Source: Mariaggregatimicrobium sp964498785 (GTDB taxonomy: Bacteria > Zhuqueibacterota > Zhuqueibacteria > Thermofontimicrobiales > Thiofontviventaceae). Taken from it: DNA of 64,000 nucleotides. Position 1 is the stretch's first letter. Every line of letters starts with the position of its first letter. A program made the position numbers and the translations under genes. Location of the stretch: NCBI GenBank assembly GCA_964498785.1, contig CAZCJL010000024.1, forward strand, positions 1 to 64,000, in the 5' to 3' direction. The notes beneath the pieces were generated by a model. That model was not told where the DNA came from, ran no database searches, and saw nothing but the letters and a program-made list of their open reading frames with translations. Below are positions 17,047 to 26,590 of the stretch, piece after piece.

Positions 17047-18723
17047 TTATTTAATTAATTGCTTCATCTCGCTTTCCAGTGCATCAGTTAACACATCAAT
17101 CGAGCTTTGATTAATAATATTTCGTTTTAAATATTCTTTAGCAATAATTGAGGTAATTTTTTCTTTGGTTTGATTATCAATATCATTTTTCAATGCTTTT
17201 TGATATACTTGTAATGCGATATTATCTCTGCGATCATTAATCAAATAGATATTCGCCAATGTAACAGATATTTTAGAATTATCCGGCTTTTTCGTCAAAA
17301 TATTTTCATATAATTGCGATGCTTTTTTATATTTTCCCTGAATCAAATAAAAACGTGCACGCAAAGAAGGAACAAATAAAATTGCAAAAGCAATCGGCAA
17401 AAGAATTGCCGGGAAAACAAGCCCCAAAACTGCCCAATTTGTGTTATCCCCATTTCTCTTGTTCATCATTTCTTCGATAGTGACATCTTCACCTATTTTT
17501 CCCTGTCTTTTCAATTTTCGTAGATTATTTTTTGCCTCAGCGATTTTAAGTTCAATGTCTTTATAACCGGGATAAAGCATTTTTGCTTTTTCGAATTCAA
17601 CAATAGCCTTTAACCATTCCCCATTTTCAAATTCCTCCAACGCCTGATCGTAAAACTTCGATACCTGCTCCAACTCCAGAACACTCTCCATACCCAGCCG
17701 GGCTTCCATGATTAATGAACCTACATCACGATAATTCGGGTCCGTTTCCTGAATCTTTTTGAAATTTTTTAACGCTGTTCTCCAGCGATCATTTCGTAAT
17801 GCTGACATCCCCTGTTCATAAAGTTGATCCAAATATTGATTATTAGAATTCGCTGACGTATTTCGACTCCGTGAGTTTCTCCTGTTAGAAGCATCTCCAA
17901 AGGTTGATCGATCATTATTGGCCACTACAGGGTTCGATGTCTTTCGTTGATCAGGTTCCGAATGATTATTAGTATTCCGATTAATGTTTTCTGTTGCCAT
18001 TAATCTGTCATTCAGCCGAGACAGGCGAATTTGAGACTGATAGAGTTTATCAGCAGCATCTTTAAAATTAGGATCAATTTTAACAACTTTCACAAATGCT
18101 TCAACTGCCTCGGAATAAAAACCCTGTTGAAAACTTGTTATGCCATCTTTATAATTTATGTTTAACTGTTTTAGTCGACGAACATTGTCAATTGCGGTTT
18201 TAAAAGACGCCAGATTTTTGGGATTTAGTTTTATTCCTTCTTCTAACGAGGATATGGCTTTATCAAATTCTTCAAATGTTAAATATATCTTGCTTAATTC
18301 ATATAGAATATTACATCGCGTTTCTCCGTTTTTTGCAATATTCAACGCATATTGCAACGCTTCTTTTGCATAATTGTGTTTCCGTAATTTGATGTAAGTC
18401 ATTCCCAATTCATAAATAATATCAAGTTTCACCGAATTGTCGACATTATCAGGGCTGGCTCTGAGAGCAGCATTGAACGCGCGTTCCGCTTTATTTAACT
18501 CTCCGATATCACGACATGCTAAACCCAGTCGATAATGCGCATCAACAAGGCCTGGATTAAGCTCAATTGCTTTCTCAAAGCATTTCACCTTTTCCTGATA
18601 ATCCGATTCTCTAATCCCGCGCTTCAACCAATCATCACCGTTTTCCAGCGCAGATAGTGCGTTAAACTGTGAACTGATAAATAATCCACAGAAAATAACA
18701 AATAATATGGCTCGTATCTTCAT
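17047..18723 (-). CDS. Exported/membrane TPR protein
   Basis: A 558-residue protein with an N-terminal signal segment (about residues 1-24), many tetratricopeptide repeats (for example AIELNPGLVDAHYRLGLAC, AFNAALRASPDN and EEGIKLNPKNLASF), a low-complexity Asn/Ser/Arg stretch around 248-295, more repeats, a membrane segment around 432-455 and a final TPR group. It is probably a scaffold at the cell envelope; the partner is unknown. It is separated by 168 bases from the biotin-carrier gene upstream, so it may be co-transcribed with the leucine-catabolism genes, but nothing in it indicates acyl-CoA metabolism. Confidence 0.75.
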   Translation of the reverse strand: MKIRAILFVIFCGLFISSQFNALSALENGDDWLKRGIRESDYQEKVKCFEKAIELNPGLVDAHYRLGLACRDIGELNKAERAFNAALRASPDNVDNSVKLDIIYELGMTYIKLRKHNYAKEALQYALNIAKNGETRCNILYELSKIYLTFEEFDKAISSLEEGIKLNPKNLASFKTAIDNVRRLKQLNINYKDGITSFQQGFYSEAVEAFVKVVKIDPNFKDAADKLYQSQIRLSRLNDRLMATENINRNTNNHSEPDQRKTSNPVVANNDRSTFGDASNRRNSRSRNTSANSNNQYLDQLYEQGMSALRNDRWRTALKNFKKIQETDPNYRDVGSLIMEARLGMESVLELEQVSKFYDQALEEFENGEWLKAIVEFEKAKMLYPGYKDIELKIAEAKNNLRKLKRQGKIGEDVTIEEMMNKRNGDNTNWAVLGLVFPAILLPIAFAILFVPSLRARFYLIQGKYKKASQLYENILTKKPDNSKISVTLANIYLINDRRDNIALQVYQKALKNDIDNQTKEKITSIIAKEYLKRNIINQSSIDVLTDALESEMKQLIK

Positions 18724-18891
18724 TAGGAATCACTCTAACTTTTTTATTAGTTAATAATGAACAATGCCCTGAAGTCTGCAACTTACATACCATTAAAATA
18801 ACAAAATTATATTACTAACTAATTATTAAGATATTACGCGAAATAAAATATCATGATTCATAATTTTTTTGTATCATATTGAAACAAGGAA

Positions 18892-19392
18892 TTATTCTTC
18901 AAGTTCAATAATCGGTTGCCCGGTGTCTACAAGGTCTCCCTCTTTGAAATTGACCCGCTTTACTTTACCTTTCCGTGTTGCATTAATACTGTTCTCCATT
19001 TTCATCGCTTCAACAATAACAAGTCGTTGCTTTACTTCAATTTCATCTCGTTCCTTAACAAATAGTTTCAAAATTTTTCCGGGCATGGGAGCACAAATTT
19101 CCGATTCATCGTCCACGATCAGATGTTCTTTTGATACGTTCGTTTGACTTTCACGATATATATCCACGATTTCATATTGATAGCCGTTTATGAAAACATA
19201 AAATTTTCCATCCGCTCTGGCAAAATATACTTTCGTTGTTTTTCCGTCAATATCCAATGACATGAAATTCGACCGCATCTGCCCCGGCGAAATAGTGATT
19301 TTTTCATCACCACTAATTAGGACATAGGTGTCTTCTTTTTTCTCTATTGAAATAGAATGTATTTGATCAGAACTTTTATATTCAAATTCCAT
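18892..19392 (-). CDS. Biotin carrier protein of acyl-CoA carboxylase (first copy)
   Basis: A 166-residue protein whose last 75 residues form a biotinyl domain with EAMKMEN (biotinylated Lys) after APMPGKILKLFV. The first 90 residues are a beta-rich region like the BT domain of propionyl-/methylcrotonyl-CoA carboxylase alpha chains, not the short N-terminus of acetyl-CoA carboxylase AccB. It follows the biotin carboxylase gene by 24 bases, so the two together equal a split alpha chain. From context it serves the methylcrotonyl-CoA carboxyltransferase encoded at 21879-23486. Confidence 0.88.
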   Translation of the reverse strand: MEFEYKSSDQIHSISIEKKEDTYVLISGDEKITISPGQMRSNFMSLDIDGKTTKVYFARADGKFYVFINGYQYEIVDIYRESQTNVSKEHLIVDDESEICAPMPGKILKLFVKERDEIEVKQRLVIVEAMKMENSINATRKGKVKRVNFKEGDLVDTGQPIIELEE

Positions 19393-19416
19393 AACTAATT
19401 ACTTTCACTTTTCAGG

Positions 19417-20907
19417 TTATGATTTCATAATTTCCCATTGACCCAGAGTTTGCCACGGCGTCAATTGTTGCTGTATTGAGGAAGTCGGTTTAATTCCGAA
19501 ATTTTCATAGGAGTTAATTGCGGCAGCATATAAGGCAATTTTCTGATGTTGTTGAGTCCCTTTCCATTTCGGAAAATATCGCCCTATGAAATCTGTGGCA
19601 GTGTTTCCCTTAATGAATTCCGCATGCTCGATGACCTCTTTGAGGAACGGAACCTGGGTTTTGATCCCTATAATCGCATAATCTTCCAGCGCGCTCTTCA
19701 TGCGTTTTCTTGCGTCTTCCCGGTTTTCTCCCCAGACGATCAATTTCGCCAAAATCGGATCGTAATACATGGACACCTCAAAACCGGAATAAATACCGGA
19801 ATCGTTTCGAATCCAAGGACCAGACGGTTCATTAAGAAACAGGATTTTCCCGAGCGATGGCAAAAAGTTATTTTCAGGATCCTCAGCATAAATGCGACAT
19901 TCGATGGCATGCCCCTGTTGTCGGAGGTCATCCTGGCACAATTCCAATCTGTCGCCGCTTGCTACCTTGATTTGCTGTTTTACCAAATCAACACCGGTCA
20001 CAAATTCAGTCACCGGATGTTCCACCTGCAATCGGGCATTGACTTCCAGAAAATAGAAATTTTTATTTTTATCCAACAAAAACTCGACTGTGCCAGCATT
20101 CGTGTATCCTGACGACGTTACTACTCGAATAGCCGTCTCCCCCATTTTCTGTCGCAATTCACCATTCAGGGCAACGGACGGTGATTCCTCTACTATTTTC
20201 TGATGTCGTCTTTGAATTGAACACTCCCGTTCAAACAAATGAATGACATTTCCGTGTTTATCAGCCAGCACCTGAAATTCCACATGCCGTGGTTCTTCAA
20301 TATATTTTTCAAGATAGACAGAATCATCGCCAAAGGCTGATTTGGCTTCGCGCATGCCAGCTTCCATAGCATTTTCCAATTCGTCCGATGAATGCACAAT
20401 CCGCATTCCTTTACCACCGCCACCGGCAGATGCTTTCAATAGCACCGGATATCCGATAACTTCGGCTGCCTTCGCGAGATCATCAAAGGATGCCGCTGTT
20501 GTCTCCATACCTGGAATAACCGGAATTTTTGCAGCGATCATGGTTTGCCGGGATTTAATTTTATCTCCTAACAACGCCATTGCCTCAGATGTTGGCCCGA
20601 TAAAAATGATTTCTGCTTGTTCACATCGTCTGGCAAATTCTGCATTTTCCGCTAAAAATCCATAACCGGGATGAATCGCATCAACTTGCAGACTTTTGGC
20701 TGTATCAATAATTTTCTTAATATTGAGATAACTTTGCAGTGGCAACGGCGGGCCAATCAAAACCGCTTTATCCGCCAGCCGAACATGGAGTGCATTGTCG
20801 TCAACTTCCGAATAAATTGCGACAGTTTCGATTCCCATTTCCCGGCATGCTTTTATAACCCGAACCGCTATTTCCCCACGATTCGCGATAAGTACTTTTT
20901 TGATCAT
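19417..20907 (-). CDS. Biotin carboxylase subunit (first copy)
   Basis: A 496-residue ATP-grasp biotin carboxylase that carboxylates carrier-bound biotin using bicarbonate and ATP. Landmarks: KVLIANRGEIAVRVI at the N-terminus, the glycine-rich ATP loop KASAGGGGKGMRIV, ERECSIQRRHQKIVEE, FLEVNARLQVEHPVTE and AIECRIYAEDP. It lacks the fused biotinyl domain found in classical methylcrotonyl-CoA carboxylase alpha; that domain is the separate downstream gene. It lies between the methylglutaconyl-CoA hydratase and BCCP genes. A close paralogue is at 27120-28625. Confidence 0.93.
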   Translation of the reverse strand: MIKKVLIANRGEIAVRVIKACREMGIETVAIYSEVDDNALHVRLADKAVLIGPPLPLQSYLNIKKIIDTAKSLQVDAIHPGYGFLAENAEFARRCEQAEIIFIGPTSEAMALLGDKIKSRQTMIAAKIPVIPGMETTAASFDDLAKAAEVIGYPVLLKASAGGGGKGMRIVHSSDELENAMEAGMREAKSAFGDDSVYLEKYIEEPRHVEFQVLADKHGNVIHLFERECSIQRRHQKIVEESPSVALNGELRQKMGETAIRVVTSSGYTNAGTVEFLLDKNKNFYFLEVNARLQVEHPVTEFVTGVDLVKQQIKVASGDRLELCQDDLRQQGHAIECRIYAEDPENNFLPSLGKILFLNEPSGPWIRNDSGIYSGFEVSMYYDPILAKLIVWGENREDARKRMKSALEDYAIIGIKTQVPFLKEVIEHAEFIKGNTATDFIGRYFPKWKGTQQHQKIALYAAAINSYENFGIKPTSSIQQQLTPWQTLGQWEIMKS

Positions 20908-20961
20908 CTATTTATTCGTCCTCCGAAATAAACCTGTTTTTCGTTCTGAAATTAATCGCAA

Positions 20962-21756
20962 TTATATCAACCAATCTGGGTTACGTTTTTCAAAAAACGC
21001 TTTCATTCCCTCCTGTCCTTCATCGCTAATGCGCAGTTTTGCGATCGTTTCGGCAGTGTAAGATTTAGCTTCCGCAAGTGACAGTTGAGGGACTTTAATC
21101 AATAAGTCTTTGCAGATTTTCAATGCGTTCGGTCCGCTGCTGCGTAATCTTTCTATTATCAGTTCAGTTGCTTTATTTAGTTCATCTTGCGGTGCAATCT
21201 GATTTGCCAGGCCGAAATTCAATGCTTTTTCTGCATCAATTCGTTCACCTGTCAGAAATAACTCGCGGCTTCGATTTTCTCCAATTTTGCGAATCACATA
21301 CGGAGAAATGCACGCAGGAACCAGGCCAATTTTTACTTCACTCAGGCTGATTTTTGCGCGTTCGCTCATAATCACAAGATCATTAACAGCGACCATGCCG
21401 GCGCCACCGCCGATGGCCGCGCCATTAACAACGGCAATCGTTGGCTTTTCAAGAGAATACATTGTATAAAAAAGCTCTGCCAGTTGCATGGATTCATTTA
21501 AATTTTGTTGGTATGAATAATTGATCACACCGCCCATCCATTTGAGATCAGCACCAGCACAAAATGATTTTCCTTCACCTGTTAATAAAACCATCCGGAC
21601 ATCTTCCCGAAGTCCGAGTAGCCGGTACAATTCCAGTAATTCCGCAATCATCGTTTCATTAAAGGCATTGTGAATCTCGGGACGGTTGAGCGTTACACGA
21701 GCGACTTTATTTTCGATACTATATTTAATCGTTTCTTTGATAATATTTTCAGACAT
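20962..21756 (-). CDS. liuC: Enoyl-CoA hydratase family protein, probable methylglutaconyl-CoA hydratase
   Basis: A crotonase-fold enzyme of about 264 residues. ATG 21756 is chosen because GAAGGAG lies just upstream; the longer frame to 21849 starts without a ribosome site and runs through a palindromic repeat. Landmarks are VTLNRPEIHNAFNE, GEGKSFCAGADLKWM (oxyanion hole), NGAAIGGGAGMV with KISLSEVKIGLVPA (catalytic region), and a C-terminal EGMKAFFEKRNPDW. The placement between the carboxyltransferase and biotin carboxylase genes is the standard liu order and suggests hydration of 3-methylglutaconyl-CoA to HMG-CoA in leucine degradation. Confidence 0.82.
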   Translation of the reverse strand: MSENIIKETIKYSIENKVARVTLNRPEIHNAFNETMIAELLELYRLLGLREDVRMVLLTGEGKSFCAGADLKWMGGVINYSYQQNLNESMQLAELFYTMYSLEKPTIAVVNGAAIGGGAGMVAVNDLVIMSERAKISLSEVKIGLVPACISPYVIRKIGENRSRELFLTGERIDAEKALNFGLANQIAPQDELNKATELIIERLRSSGPNALKICKDLLIKVPQLSLAEAKSYTAETIAKLRISDEGQEGMKAFFEKRNPDWLI

Positions 21757-21778
21757 TGTGACTCCTTCATTGAACTTC

Positions 21779-21811
21779 AGATTTCCGAAATCATCAAGAT
21801 TTCGGAAATCT
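21779..21811. repeat. Dispersed palindrome (ATTTCCGAAAT type)
   Basis: AGATTTCCGAAATC (21779-21792) and GATTTCGGAAATCT (21798-21811) form a 14-bp stem around a 5-base loop. It is the same design as 879-910 and the degenerate 32907-32939. It sits between the carboxyltransferase and hydratase genes and may stabilise or attenuate the transcript. Confidence 0.6.
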
Positions 21812-21878
21812 ACTCTCGAACGATATATTTTGAAGACAAATAGACTCAATTCATTCTCTCCGACTGAGCATTATATCA

Positions 21879-23486
21879 TTACATCCTGAAAACCCCAAAT
21901 CGTTGATCCGGGATTGGTGCATTCAGCGACATAGCAATTCCCAACCCGATTGCAGTTCGGGTATCCATCGGATCAATAATTCCGTCATCCCAAATATTGG
22001 CAGTGCTGTAATATGCAGATGACTCGGTGTTGTATTTTTCCAGGGTGGGTTTCATAAACTCATCCTGTTCTTCTTTGCTCATCTCAATACCCTTTTTCTT
22101 TAACGAACGCATTTTAACTTGCAATAAAACACTGGCAGCCTGCTCGCCGCCCATGACACAAATTTTGGCATTCGGCCACATCCATAAAAGGCGTGGCTGA
22201 TATGCCCGACCGCACATTGCATAATTGCCTGCACCGTAAGATCCGCCCACAATGGCTGTAAACTTGGGGACATTAGCGTTGGCAACGGCATGGACAAGTT
22301 TTGCACCGTCGCTAGCAATACCACCGTGTTCATACTGTTTGCCCACAATAAATCCTGTTATATTTTGCAGGAATAATAACGGAATTTTTCGAATTGTACA
22401 AAGGTTAATGAAATGAGCGGCTTTTTTTGAACTTTCAGAAAAAAGGACGCCATTATTTCCGAGAATTCCGACCGGATACCCCATGATCCGGGCAAATCCG
22501 CACACAATTGTTTGCCCATATAATTCCTTGAATTCATGAAACCGACTCCCGTCCACAAGCCGGGCGATTATCTCCCGAATATCATACGGTTGTCGAATAT
22601 CCGCCGGAATAATCCCGTAAATTTCCTGCGGATCATACGCCGGATCTTCAGGACCTGAAATATCAAGTTCACTTTTTTGTACCTGTCCCACGTTTTCAAT
22701 AATATTGCGGGCAATCTCCAACGCGTGTTCGTCGTTAAGTGCATAATGATCTGATACGCCGGAGATGCGACAATGCACATCCGCGCCACCTAATTCTTCG
22801 TCTGTTACAACTTCACCAGTGGCGGCTTTGACCAGGGGCGGACCACCTATAAAAATCGTGCCCTGCTTGCGAACGATCACAGTTTCATCGCTCATGGCTG
22901 GCACATACGCGCCACCGGCTGTGCAGGAACCCATCACAATTGAAATTTGTGGAATGCCCATGGCAGAAAGCTTTGCTTGATTGAAAAATATTCGTCCGAA
23001 ATGATCTTTATCCGGAAACGTACCCGCCTGATGCGGCAGAAAAATTCCGCCTGAATCCACGAGGTACACACAGGGTAATCGGTTTTCCATTGCCACTTCC
23101 TGCGCCCGAACATGTTTTTTAATAGTCATCGGAAAATAAGTACCGCCTTTTACAGTGGCATCATTGGCAACAACGAGAACTTCTCGCCCGTTCACCACGC
23201 CGATCCCGGTGATAATCCCGGCTGCCGGCGCTTCATTATCATACATATTATAGGCTGCTAATGACGATAGCTCCAGGAACGGCGTATTTTTATCAAACAA
23301 TTTTTTTAGTCGATCCCGCACCAGTAATTTTCCTCGTGATATATGCACATCCCTTGCTTTTTGATGGCCTCCCTGCTTCACGCTGTCCGACCGTTCTTTT
23401 AACAAGTCTACATGTTGCTGCATGGCAGTAAAATTTTTTTGGTATTCAGTACTTTTTGTATCTATTTTCGATTCGATTTGGTACAT
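21879..23486 (-). CDS. liuB: Methylcrotonyl-CoA carboxylase carboxyltransferase subunit
   Basis: A 535-residue carboxyltransferase of the methylcrotonyl-CoA group: DSGGIFLPHQAGTFPD, GSCTAGGAYVPAMSDE, GGPPLVKAATGE, LGGADVHCRISGVSDHYA and NITGFIVGKQYEHGGI are typical of MCC beta chains. It adds CO2 to 3-methylcrotonyl-CoA. The start at 23486 is supported by GAGGG six bases upstream; an in-frame extension to 23534 has no ribosome site. It is the first gene of the unit that continues with the hydratase, biotin carboxylase and biotin carrier. No isovaleryl-CoA-dehydrogenase-type gene adjoins it, which is unusual for a liu operon. Confidence 0.93.
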   Translation of the reverse strand: MYQIESKIDTKSTEYQKNFTAMQQHVDLLKERSDSVKQGGHQKARDVHISRGKLLVRDRLKKLFDKNTPFLELSSLAAYNMYDNEAPAAGIITGIGVVNGREVLVVANDATVKGGTYFPMTIKKHVRAQEVAMENRLPCVYLVDSGGIFLPHQAGTFPDKDHFGRIFFNQAKLSAMGIPQISIVMGSCTAGGAYVPAMSDETVIVRKQGTIFIGGPPLVKAATGEVVTDEELGGADVHCRISGVSDHYALNDEHALEIARNIIENVGQVQKSELDISGPEDPAYDPQEIYGIIPADIRQPYDIREIIARLVDGSRFHEFKELYGQTIVCGFARIMGYPVGILGNNGVLFSESSKKAAHFINLCTIRKIPLLFLQNITGFIVGKQYEHGGIASDGAKLVHAVANANVPKFTAIVGGSYGAGNYAMCGRAYQPRLLWMWPNAKICVMGGEQAASVLLQVKMRSLKKKGIEMSKEEQDEFMKPTLEKYNTESSAYYSTANIWDDGIIDPMDTRTAIGLGIAMSLNAPIPDQRFGVFRM

Positions 23487-23825
23487 TTGTTTCCCTCTTG
23501 TTACAATCAGAATGTATGAAAGACTTTTTACCACAAATTACTTAAAATACACAAAGATTAATTAATTAAATTATATAATGATATGTCATTTTTTGATGCA
23601 AATATCCGATATTCGGGATGAATTGGGAATTAAAAAGTCCCCATTTGAAGCCAAAGGTGCGCTCTCCTTTTGGCGTATGGGATTTTAGAAGGATGTTATC
23701 ATTACGAGTTGCAAATTAGCCACATCACCCTGTTCCCCATTCATAAAAGGAGCGAGCTATAATAATTTTTATTTTCGTCTTCGAGCTTTTGTGATAATCT
23801 ATTTTGAACTTAGAGATAACAGAAA
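23487..23825. other. Intergenic region with an imperfect hairpin
   Basis: About 340 bases between two minus-strand units. CCCCAT...GCCAAAGG (23639-23657) pairs with CCTTTTGGC...ATGGG (23666-23681) around an 8-base loop; its role, perhaps leader structure, is unknown. No ORF is convincing. A TATATAAT-like box near 23573-23580, read on the minus strand, may be part of the promoter for the carboxyltransferase operon. Confidence 0.4.
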
Positions 23826-23853
23826 AAAGATGCCAGGGATTCCCGACATCTTT
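23821..23853 (-). terminator. Terminator after the DUF35/thiolase genes
   Basis: On the minus strand AAAGATG (complement of 23853-23847) pairs with CATCTTT (complement of 23832-23826), with an inner GGGA/TCCC stem, and is followed by a T-run. It lies 10 bases after the stop of the DUF35 gene and separates it from the methylcrotonyl-CoA carboxylase genes. Confidence 0.75.
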
Positions 23854-23863
23854 ATGATTCTTA

Positions 23864-24256
23864 TCAGATAACAGGAACCGCTTTATATCCATAGTTGATT
23901 ATTCCGGCATCGCCGTCTTCCGAAACTTTTCTAAATTCAAGTTTTACCTGCATTCCGATTTTAATTTTATCAACATCGCAGTCGCTAATTTGGGTTAATA
24001 ACCGCACGCCGTCCTTCAATTCCACGACCGCAATCGGATAGGGCGCCTGGTCAACAAACTGGCTCGGCGCAACCCGGATTATTGTATATGTGAGAACTTT
24101 ACCTTCACGATTTAATTGTATTGTTTCAAATTCCCTTGACTTACATTTATCGCACACAAGCCTTGGTGGGAAAAAGATTTTTCCGCAACTTTTACATTTT
24201 GCAGCCTCATAACGATATCGTTGAGGCATTGCACGCCAATAATTCGGTGATGCCAT
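23864..24256 (-). CDS. DUF35 zinc-ribbon/OB-fold protein, thiolase-HMG-CoA synthase bridge
   Basis: A 130-residue protein with an N-terminal zinc ribbon (CKSCGKIFFPPRLVCDKC, four Cys) and a C-terminal OB-fold (LTYTIIRVAP, then YPIAVVELKDG). In archaea such DUF35 proteins hold acetoacetyl-CoA thiolase and HMG-CoA synthase in one complex and channel the intermediate. Here its ATG overlaps the thiolase stop by one base (TAATG), and HMG-CoA synthase is encoded just upstream, so the same complex is likely. It is the last gene before a terminator. Confidence 0.88.
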   Translation of the reverse strand: MASPNYWRAMPQRYRYEAAKCKSCGKIFFPPRLVCDKCKSREFETIQLNREGKVLTYTIIRVAPSQFVDQAPYPIAVVELKDGVRLLTQISDCDVDKIKIGMQVKLEFRKVSEDGDAGIINYGYKAVPVI

Positions 24257-25413
24257 TATATAACCTCCATTATGTGAACAACTGTACTACCTCCGCTGCC
24301 CCCCATATTCTGGGTCATGCCAATGCGGGCGTTTTTAACCTGTCTGTCGTTTAAGTTCCCGCGGAGTTGTTTTGTCACTTCAACAATTTGTGCGACGCCG
24401 GTTGCTCCGACCGGGTGTCCTTTGGATTTTAAGCCACCGCTGGTATTTACCGGGATTTTTCCATCCAACGCAGTTTGACCTTCAGCGGTTGCAATCCCTG
24501 CTTTACCAGGCTCAAAAAAGCCCAGTGATTCCAGAACAATTAATTCGGCGATTGTAAAGCAATCATGAACCTCAACTAAATCAATATCAGCCGGTGTTTT
24601 CCCTGCCATTTTAAATGCTTGTTTACCAGCCTCAGTGGTTGAAGTCAACGTTGTTAAATCTTGACGATCATGCAGTGCGATAGATGCAGTTGCATGTCCG
24701 AAGCCACTAAACTTAACAACAGGTTTTGGGGATATTTTTCGTGCTGTTTCCAAAGAACAAATGATTGCTGCTGCTGCGCCGTCTGTGATTGGTGAACAAT
24801 CCAGTATTCGCAACGGATCGGCAATCATTACTGATTTCATGACAGTATCTGCAGTAACTTTCATCGGAAATTGTGCCAGCGGATTCATGGATCCATTATA
24901 ATGATTTTTCACAGCAACCGAAGCTAATTGTTCACGGGTCAATCCATATTTGTCCATATAAGCTCTGGCCATCATTGCGTACAGTCCCGGAAAAGTTACT
25001 CCCTGGTAAACCTCAAATTCCTGATCAGCGGCAGTGGCCAGGGCGTAAGTGGCGCCGTCTCCGCTAACATCGGTCATTTTTTCGACTCCGCCCACCAGGA
25101 CAATATCGCTCACTCCGGACATAACATCTAAAATACCACTTTTTACGGCAAGTCCGCCGGACGCACATGCAGATTCCACGCGGGTCGTCGGAATCGGAGC
25201 GACACCCAAATAATCTGCCATTAAAGAAGCGATGTGTTCCTGTCCGGCAAACAATCCGCTGGACATACAGCCAATATACATTGCATCAATATGGTCAACG
25301 CCGGCGTCATCGATTGCTTCCAGTGCAGCTTCAACAAATATGTCGTGAATTGATTTTTTCCACAATTCACCCCATTTATTCATACCGACACCGATTATTG
25401 CAACATCACGCAT
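24256..25413 (-). CDS. Archaeal-type acetyl-CoA C-acetyltransferase (thiolase)
   Basis: A 385-residue thiolase of the SCP2/archaeal ACAT group: nucleophilic Cys83 in VESACASGG, VEVHDCFT (about residue 303) and GHPVGATG with its catalytic His (about 343). It interconverts two acetyl-CoA and acetoacetyl-CoA. It lies between HMG-CoA synthase (upstream, 64 bases) and DUF35 (overlapping), the same trio as the archaeal mevalonate complex. In this leucine-catabolism setting it may run in the thiolytic direction. Confidence 0.9.
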   Translation of the reverse strand: MRDVAIIGVGMNKWGELWKKSIHDIFVEAALEAIDDAGVDHIDAMYIGCMSSGLFAGQEHIASLMADYLGVAPIPTTRVESACASGGLAVKSGILDVMSGVSDIVLVGGVEKMTDVSGDGATYALATAADQEFEVYQGVTFPGLYAMMARAYMDKYGLTREQLASVAVKNHYNGSMNPLAQFPMKVTADTVMKSVMIADPLRILDCSPITDGAAAAIICSLETARKISPKPVVKFSGFGHATASIALHDRQDLTTLTSTTEAGKQAFKMAGKTPADIDLVEVHDCFTIAELIVLESLGFFEPGKAGIATAEGQTALDGKIPVNTSGGLKSKGHPVGATGVAQIVEVTKQLRGNLNDRQVKNARIGMTQNMGGSGGSTVVHIMEVI

Positions 25414-25477
25414 TTATTTATCTCCTATACTTTTATTTTCTCGCTAAGGAATTTTATCATCTGTTTCAATAAAATTT

Positions 25478-26524
25478 TTATTTATTTTTAATGATTTTAC
25501 CCCGATATTTGGCATAAGTACCATAATCAAGATAGTGTTTATTTTCATCCAAAAAGGTTCTGGTTTTTGCTGCTGCACCCTGAACCGCATTTATATTTTC
25601 AGTGACTTTCCAAATAAAAGCATCACTACCAGCCCCGGAGCCATACGAGACCATCAAAATTTTGTTTCCGGGTTTTGCTTCATCCAAAATAGCGGTTAAG
25701 CCGAGTGGTGAGGCGCCGGAGTACGTATTTCCAAGCACCGGACACAACAATCCTATTTCCAACTGTTCTTTTTCAAATCCCAGCATTTTTCCTACTCTTA
25801 ACGGAAATTTTCCGTTGGGTTGATGAAAAACCGCGTAGTCAAAATCCGATGCTTTCATATTTGCCTTTTCCATTATTCCATTGGCAGCGCCTAATGTATG
25901 GGAAAAGTATGCTGGTTCGCCGGTAAATCGGCTTGCATGACGCGGATAAAATTGATGCTCACGCCGCCAGAAATCCGGCGTGTCGGTCATATACGAATAT
26001 GTATATTCACTCACCGCAAGCAAATTTTCCTTTCCCATAATAAACGCTGCCGCGCCCGCCGCTGCCGAATATTCGAGCGCATCACCGGGGGCTCCCTGCG
26101 ATGTGTCTGCGCCAATTCCCAAACCATATTCAACTTGTCCGGCAGCCACAAGAGAGAGCGCAACAAACATACTTTCTGATCCGGCTTTGCACGCAAATTC
26201 AAAATCAGCACAATGGCAATCCGGAACCGTGTTTAATGCCTCAGCGACAACCGTTCCGCTGGGTTTTACAGCGTACGGATGCGATTCTGAACCAATGTAA
26301 ACAGCCCCTATTTTGCGAGGATCAATTTTCGCACGCAGCAACGCATTGCGGGCAGCTTCAACAGACATGGTAATTGTATCCTGATCCGGCCCGGGAACTG
26401 ATTTCTCCTGCAATAATAATCCTTTTTTGTAACTCGGTGCATCTGCTCCCCACGTTTTTGCTATTTCTTCTACCTTGATCCGGTTACGCGGGATATATGC
26501 ACCATATCCGACTATTCCTGTCAT
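25478..26524 (-). CDS. Hydroxymethylglutaryl-CoA synthase, archaeal type
   Basis: A 348-residue HMG-CoA synthase of the short archaeal/bacterial type: GIVGYGAYIPRNRIK at the N-terminus, catalytic Cys112 in FEFACKAG, a His in YAVFHQPNGKFP, and GNTYSGASPLGL. It condenses acetoacetyl-CoA and acetyl-CoA to HMG-CoA, or runs in reverse. It sits directly before its thiolase and DUF35 partners. No HMG-CoA reductase, mevalonate kinase or HMG-CoA lyase gene is in the window, so an isoprenoid role is not supported by context. Confidence 0.92.
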   Translation of the reverse strand: MTGIVGYGAYIPRNRIKVEEIAKTWGADAPSYKKGLLLQEKSVPGPDQDTITMSVEAARNALLRAKIDPRKIGAVYIGSESHPYAVKPSGTVVAEALNTVPDCHCADFEFACKAGSESMFVALSLVAAGQVEYGLGIGADTSQGAPGDALEYSAAAGAAAFIMGKENLLAVSEYTYSYMTDTPDFWRREHQFYPRHASRFTGEPAYFSHTLGAANGIMEKANMKASDFDYAVFHQPNGKFPLRVGKMLGFEKEQLEIGLLCPVLGNTYSGASPLGLTAILDEAKPGNKILMVSYGSGAGSDAFIWKVTENINAVQGAAAKTRTFLDENKHYLDYGTYAKYRGKIIKNK

Positions 26525-26590
26525 AGTAAACCTCTTTTTATGTTATAAGATAACGTGTAAATTGACTCTGCTTCCTAAAATTCTAACAGG

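Noticed and set aside
19546..20112. 188-codon plus-strand ORF
   Set aside because: Antisense to the biotin carboxylase gene; no family resemblance.
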